DNA of 8,240 nucleotides from Spirochaetaceae bacterium (GTDB taxonomy: Bacteria > Spirochaetota > Spirochaetia > PWKH01), in assembly GCA_003557605.1 (NCBI GenBank), contig PWNW01000183.1, positions 1 to 8,240 of the forward strand, read 5' to 3'. The notes below the pieces were generated by a model that saw only the letters and a list, made by a program, of their open reading frames with translations, did not search any database and had not been told where the DNA came from. The stretch's first letter is position 1. Each line of letters starts with the position of its first letter. The position numbers and the translations under genes were made by a program. Shown here one piece after another: positions 6,979-8,240 of this stretch.

Positions 6979-7482
6979 CTATTCACCAATAATCTGGACC
7001 TGCACGCTTCGTTTCCTGGCACGAACCTGGTCCCAGTCAATAAAGTAGATGAATCCGAATTCACCAAGGTCCATTTCACCATCTGCTATCACGATGGTTT
7101 CACTTCTGCCGAAAAACACTGAACGGAGATGGGCGTCAGTATTAAGACTTGTCCACTCGCCCTCTTCTGTTCCCAGGCTCATGGCAAAGTCAATATGCTC
7201 CTTACCGGGATGCATGTACTGCCCTTCAGTCCTGCATGTGGGTATCAGCTTCTCCATAATGTTGCAGAGGTCCTGCTGTAAAAATTCAAGTCCGAAATAG
7301 GTTTTGTCGTGTGAACATTCCTGAGTCATAACAGAACATGTAGTATGATGGGAATACACCACGCAGATGCCGTTCTTCACTCCGGATTTTTTCACAATAT
7401 CCTTTACCTGCGCTGTTAGCTCGTGAAAATGGGGATTCAGACCCGAAGATTTCACATCAATAGACTCTCGAAATACTTTCAT
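6979..7482 (-). CDS. yjbQ: YjbQ family (UPF0047, 'secondary thiamine-phosphate synthase') protein, long variant
   Basis: 167 residues with the YjbQ/UPF0047 signatures: S-H-H-T-T (44-48), followed by N-T-D-A-H-L-R (114-120), a G-R-S-E-T-I-V-I motif (125-132), and G-E-M-D-L-G-E-F-G (135-143) before the final V-R-A-R-K-R-S strand. The His residues of the H-H-T-T and D-A-H motifs are those conserved in the family. Most members are about 130-140 residues; the extra length lies around 81-111 between the two conserved blocks. The family has weak reported thiamine-phosphate synthase activity, but its true role is unsettled. No thiamine genes are present here. As first gene of a phosphosugar isomerase operon it is more likely tied to carbohydrate metabolism (inference). 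The start has GGAGGA (7491-7496) eight bases upstream and a strong promoter at 7539-7567. Confidence 0.85.
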   Translation of the reverse strand: MKVFRESIDVKSSGLNPHFHELTAQVKDIVKKSGVKNGICVVYSHHTTCSVMTQECSHDKTYFGLEFLQQDLCNIMEKLIPTCRTEGQYMHPGKEHIDFAMSLGTEEGEWTSLNTDAHLRSVFFGRSETIVIADGEMDLGEFGFIYFIDWDQVRARKRSVQVQIIGE

Positions 7483-7509
7483 GTATATATTCCTCCAAAT
7501 AAATGTTGT

Positions 7510-7532
7510 TGTTCAGACGGAAGTCCTGAACA
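7510..7532 (-). promoter_or_regulatory. Stem-loop at the predicted 5' end of the yjbQ operon mRNA
   Basis: TGTTCAG (7510-7516) and CTGAACA (7526-7532) form a perfect 7-bp stem with a 9-base loop. The predicted start site from the promoter at 7539-7567 is near 7532, so the transcript would begin with this hairpin. Such 5' stem-loops often protect mRNA from decay; that role is inferred here. Confidence 0.45.
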
Positions 7533-7538
7533 GAAGCA

Positions 7539-7567
7539 ATTGTAATAGTATCGCCAAGTTACGTCAA
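7539..7567 (-). promoter_or_regulatory. Strong sigma70-like promoter of the yjbQ-hxlB-rpe-SIS operon
   Basis: Reading the minus strand, the -35 is TTGACG (7567 to 7562) and the -10 is TACAAT (7544 to 7539), separated by exactly 17 bp. Each hexamer matches consensus at five of six positions. This is the best promoter in the window. A near-perfect palindrome (7582-7595) lies 14 bp upstream of the -35. Confidence 0.7.
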
Positions 7568-7581
7568 GTTATTGTAATCAT

Positions 7582-7595
7582 ATTATGTTCATAAT
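7582..7595. promoter_or_regulatory. Candidate operator upstream of the yjbQ promoter
   Basis: ATTATG-TT-CATAAT is a perfect 6+6 palindrome; the symmetry extends with one mismatch to CATATTATG / CATAATTTG (7579-7598). It matches 7802-7815 at 12 of 14 positions and resembles the operators at 3939-3954 and 4092-4107. A related half-site containing GTTCATAA occurs inverted near 7622-7635. Confidence 0.5.
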
Positions 7596-7801
7596 TTGCT
7601 AATTACAACTCAATACTGCATAGTTTATGAACGCTAAATGTATGTTAGAATCAAATATGCATAGACTCTTATCATATCATCTCGAAAAGGGGTTTTTACC
7701 ATTGCAGTAAAAGATTTTTTAATACCATATAGGAGATAGTATTAGCTGCAGAACGAAGAATGCAGTCTTTTAGAGGAAATTCAAAGGGCAATGAAAAACG
7801 A

Positions 7802-7815
7802 ATTATAGTCATAAT
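7802..7815. promoter_or_regulatory. Candidate operator upstream of TIM-family gene, distal
   Basis: ATTATAGTCATAAT has 5-bp perfect arms (ATTAT / ATAAT) and matches the 7582-7595 palindrome at 12 of 14 positions. It lies about 55 bp upstream of the predicted TIM-gene -35. Confidence 0.4.
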
Positions 7816-7852
7816 ATCAACTTTTGATGACGTATTTTTGCAAATTTATTAC

Positions 7853-7869
7853 ATATTAACCATTAATAT
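7853..7869. promoter_or_regulatory. Candidate operator adjacent to the TIM-gene promoter
   Basis: ATATTAA-CCA-TTAATAT is a perfect 7+7 palindrome ending one base before the predicted -35. Its left part, TATTAACCATTA, matches TATTGACCATTA of the regulator operator (4094-4105) at 11 of 12 positions, linking the two control regions. Confidence 0.45.
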
Positions 7870-7870
7870 A

Positions 7871-7899
7871 TTGCAAAACGTTCAAACCAGCTATACTAT
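7871..7899 (+). promoter_or_regulatory. Predicted promoter of the TIM-family gene
   Basis: The -35 TTGCAA (7871-7876) is followed by overlapping -10 choices TATACT (7892-7897, 15-bp spacer) or TACTAT (7894-7899, 17-bp spacer). The string TATACTATC also occurs in the regulator promoter (4143-4151). Confidence 0.4.
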
Positions 7900-7935
7900 C
7901 TAGAAAAGCCCCATGAACTTCCTAAGGAGGATGCG

Positions 7936-8240
7936 ATGAAAACCTTACCAAAACCCCCGTTCTTTGAAACCAGTGTGAAAAACTATATCTACGGCGATGA
8001 AGTGCTTGCATACGCAAAAGCAGTAGATGCTGCGGCGATCAAATATGATGTAGATGCAATATTTATAGCTCCCTATACGGAAATCAGACGGATTGCCGAA
8101 CAGACCGAACGGTTATTTGTCTTTGCTCCCTATATGGATACCCTCCGTCCGGGAAGAGGTATGGCAGATGTGCTCCCTGAGGCTGTTCAGGCAGCAGGGG
8201 CTGTCGGGGTGCTTCTGAATCACTGTGAGCGCCCGATGAC
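7936..8240 (+). CDS. Triosephosphate isomerase-family protein, archaeal-like type, 5' part (cut by window end)
   Basis: 101 codons are visible and the frame is open at the window end. The sequence aligns with the short archaeal type of triosephosphate isomerase: V-K-N-Y near the start (Lys15 in the position of the catalytic lysine of N-F-K), A-P-Y (45-47), V-F-A-P-Y-M-D (62-68), R-P-G-R-G (71-75), V-L-P-E-A-V (79-84), A-G-A-V-G (87-91) and L-L-N-H-C-E (93-98), where His96 matches the catalytic histidine. The Asn normally preceding the lysine is Ser13 here, which is unusual. The catalytic glutamate lies beyond the window. Homologues in polyol operons isomerise tetrulose phosphates such as L-erythrulose 1-phosphate, so this may be a pathway-specific isomerase rather than the glycolytic enzyme. 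The ATG has a perfect TAAGGAGG (7923-7930) five bases upstream. It is divergent from the yjbQ operon and probably heads a rightward operon. Confidence 0.75.
   Translation, partial: MKTLPKPPFFETSVKNYIYGDEVLAYAKAVDAAAIKYDVDAIFIAPYTEIRRIAEQTERLFVFAPYMDTLRPGRGMADVLPEAVQAAGAVGVLLNHCERPM

Larger units (their letters stand above)
7483..7935. other. Divergent A+T-rich control region between yjbQ operon and TIM-family gene
   Basis: No gene is supported in this 453-bp stretch. From left to right it holds the yjbQ ribosome binding site, a 5' leader hairpin, a strong minus-strand promoter, three palindromic operator candidates (7582-7595, 7802-7815, 7853-7869) and a plus-strand promoter for the TIM-family gene. 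A weak A+T-rich stem TTTTAC / GTAAAA (7694-7699 and 7707-7712) is followed by six T residues (7715-7720) and could be a weak terminator on the plus strand. A 20-codon open frame at 7746-7808 is mentioned under findings. Confidence 0.6.

Noticed and set aside
7872..7886. Catabolite-responsive (cre-like) or LacI-type operator around AAACGTTC
   Set aside because: The CG centre is shifted by one base relative to the cre consensus and the flanking symmetry is poor.

Overview
The window reads as a bacterial accessory carbohydrate-metabolism region with nine protein-coding genes (the first and last cut by the window edges), four intergenic control zones and no RNA genes, insertion sequences or CRISPR. 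The organism is most plausibly a fermentative bacterium of the spirochaete type (Sphaerochaeta/Treponema-like) or a Firmicute. The hints are very strong GGAGG-type ribosome binding sites, sigma70-like promoters, a DUF1566/'Fibrobacter succinogenes major paralogous' surface-type protein, and moderate GC in the enzyme genes against A+T-rich intergenic DNA. This assignment is inference only.

Layout. Positions 1-1239 (+) hold the 3' part of a large, A+T-rich, probably exported DUF1566 protein with an acidic linker and a beta-rich tail. It converges on a two-gene minus-strand unit, 3854-1300: an L-arabinose-isomerase-family enzyme with all four catalytic residues visible, then a galactose-mutarotase-fold protein with a GTG start. 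A 387-bp A+T-rich spacer separates this unit from a divergent DeoR-family regulator (4242-5042, +). The regulator's stop codon lies in the loop of a 16-bp-stem terminator-like hairpin. Converging on it is a tight four-gene minus-strand operon, 7482-5088, in transcription order: YjbQ-family protein, 6-phospho-3-hexuloisomerase-like SIS protein, ribulose-phosphate 3-epimerase-like protein, and an arabinose-5-phosphate-isomerase-like SIS protein without CBS domains. A 453-bp A+T-rich divergent promoter region then leads to a triosephosphate-isomerase-family gene of the archaeal-like type (7936 onward, +), cut by the window end.

How the genes fit together. Every enzyme recognised is an isomerase, epimerase or mutarotase of free or phosphorylated sugars. 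No kinase, aldolase, dehydrogenase or transporter is present in the window. The set looks like the interconversion core of a sugar or polyol catabolic locus under DeoR control: anomer and aldose/ketose interconversion of a free sugar, then aldose/ketose, C3-epimer and 3-keto/2-keto interconversion of a sugar phosphate, then a triose/tetrulose phosphate isomerase. 3-Hexulose-6-phosphate synthase, the usual partner of the 6-phospho-3-hexuloisomerase, is absent here. The pathway therefore does not match the ribulose monophosphate cycle or another route I can name. A similar imperfect palindrome occurs in both large intergenic regions, which suggests that the whole window from about 1300 rightward is one regulon.
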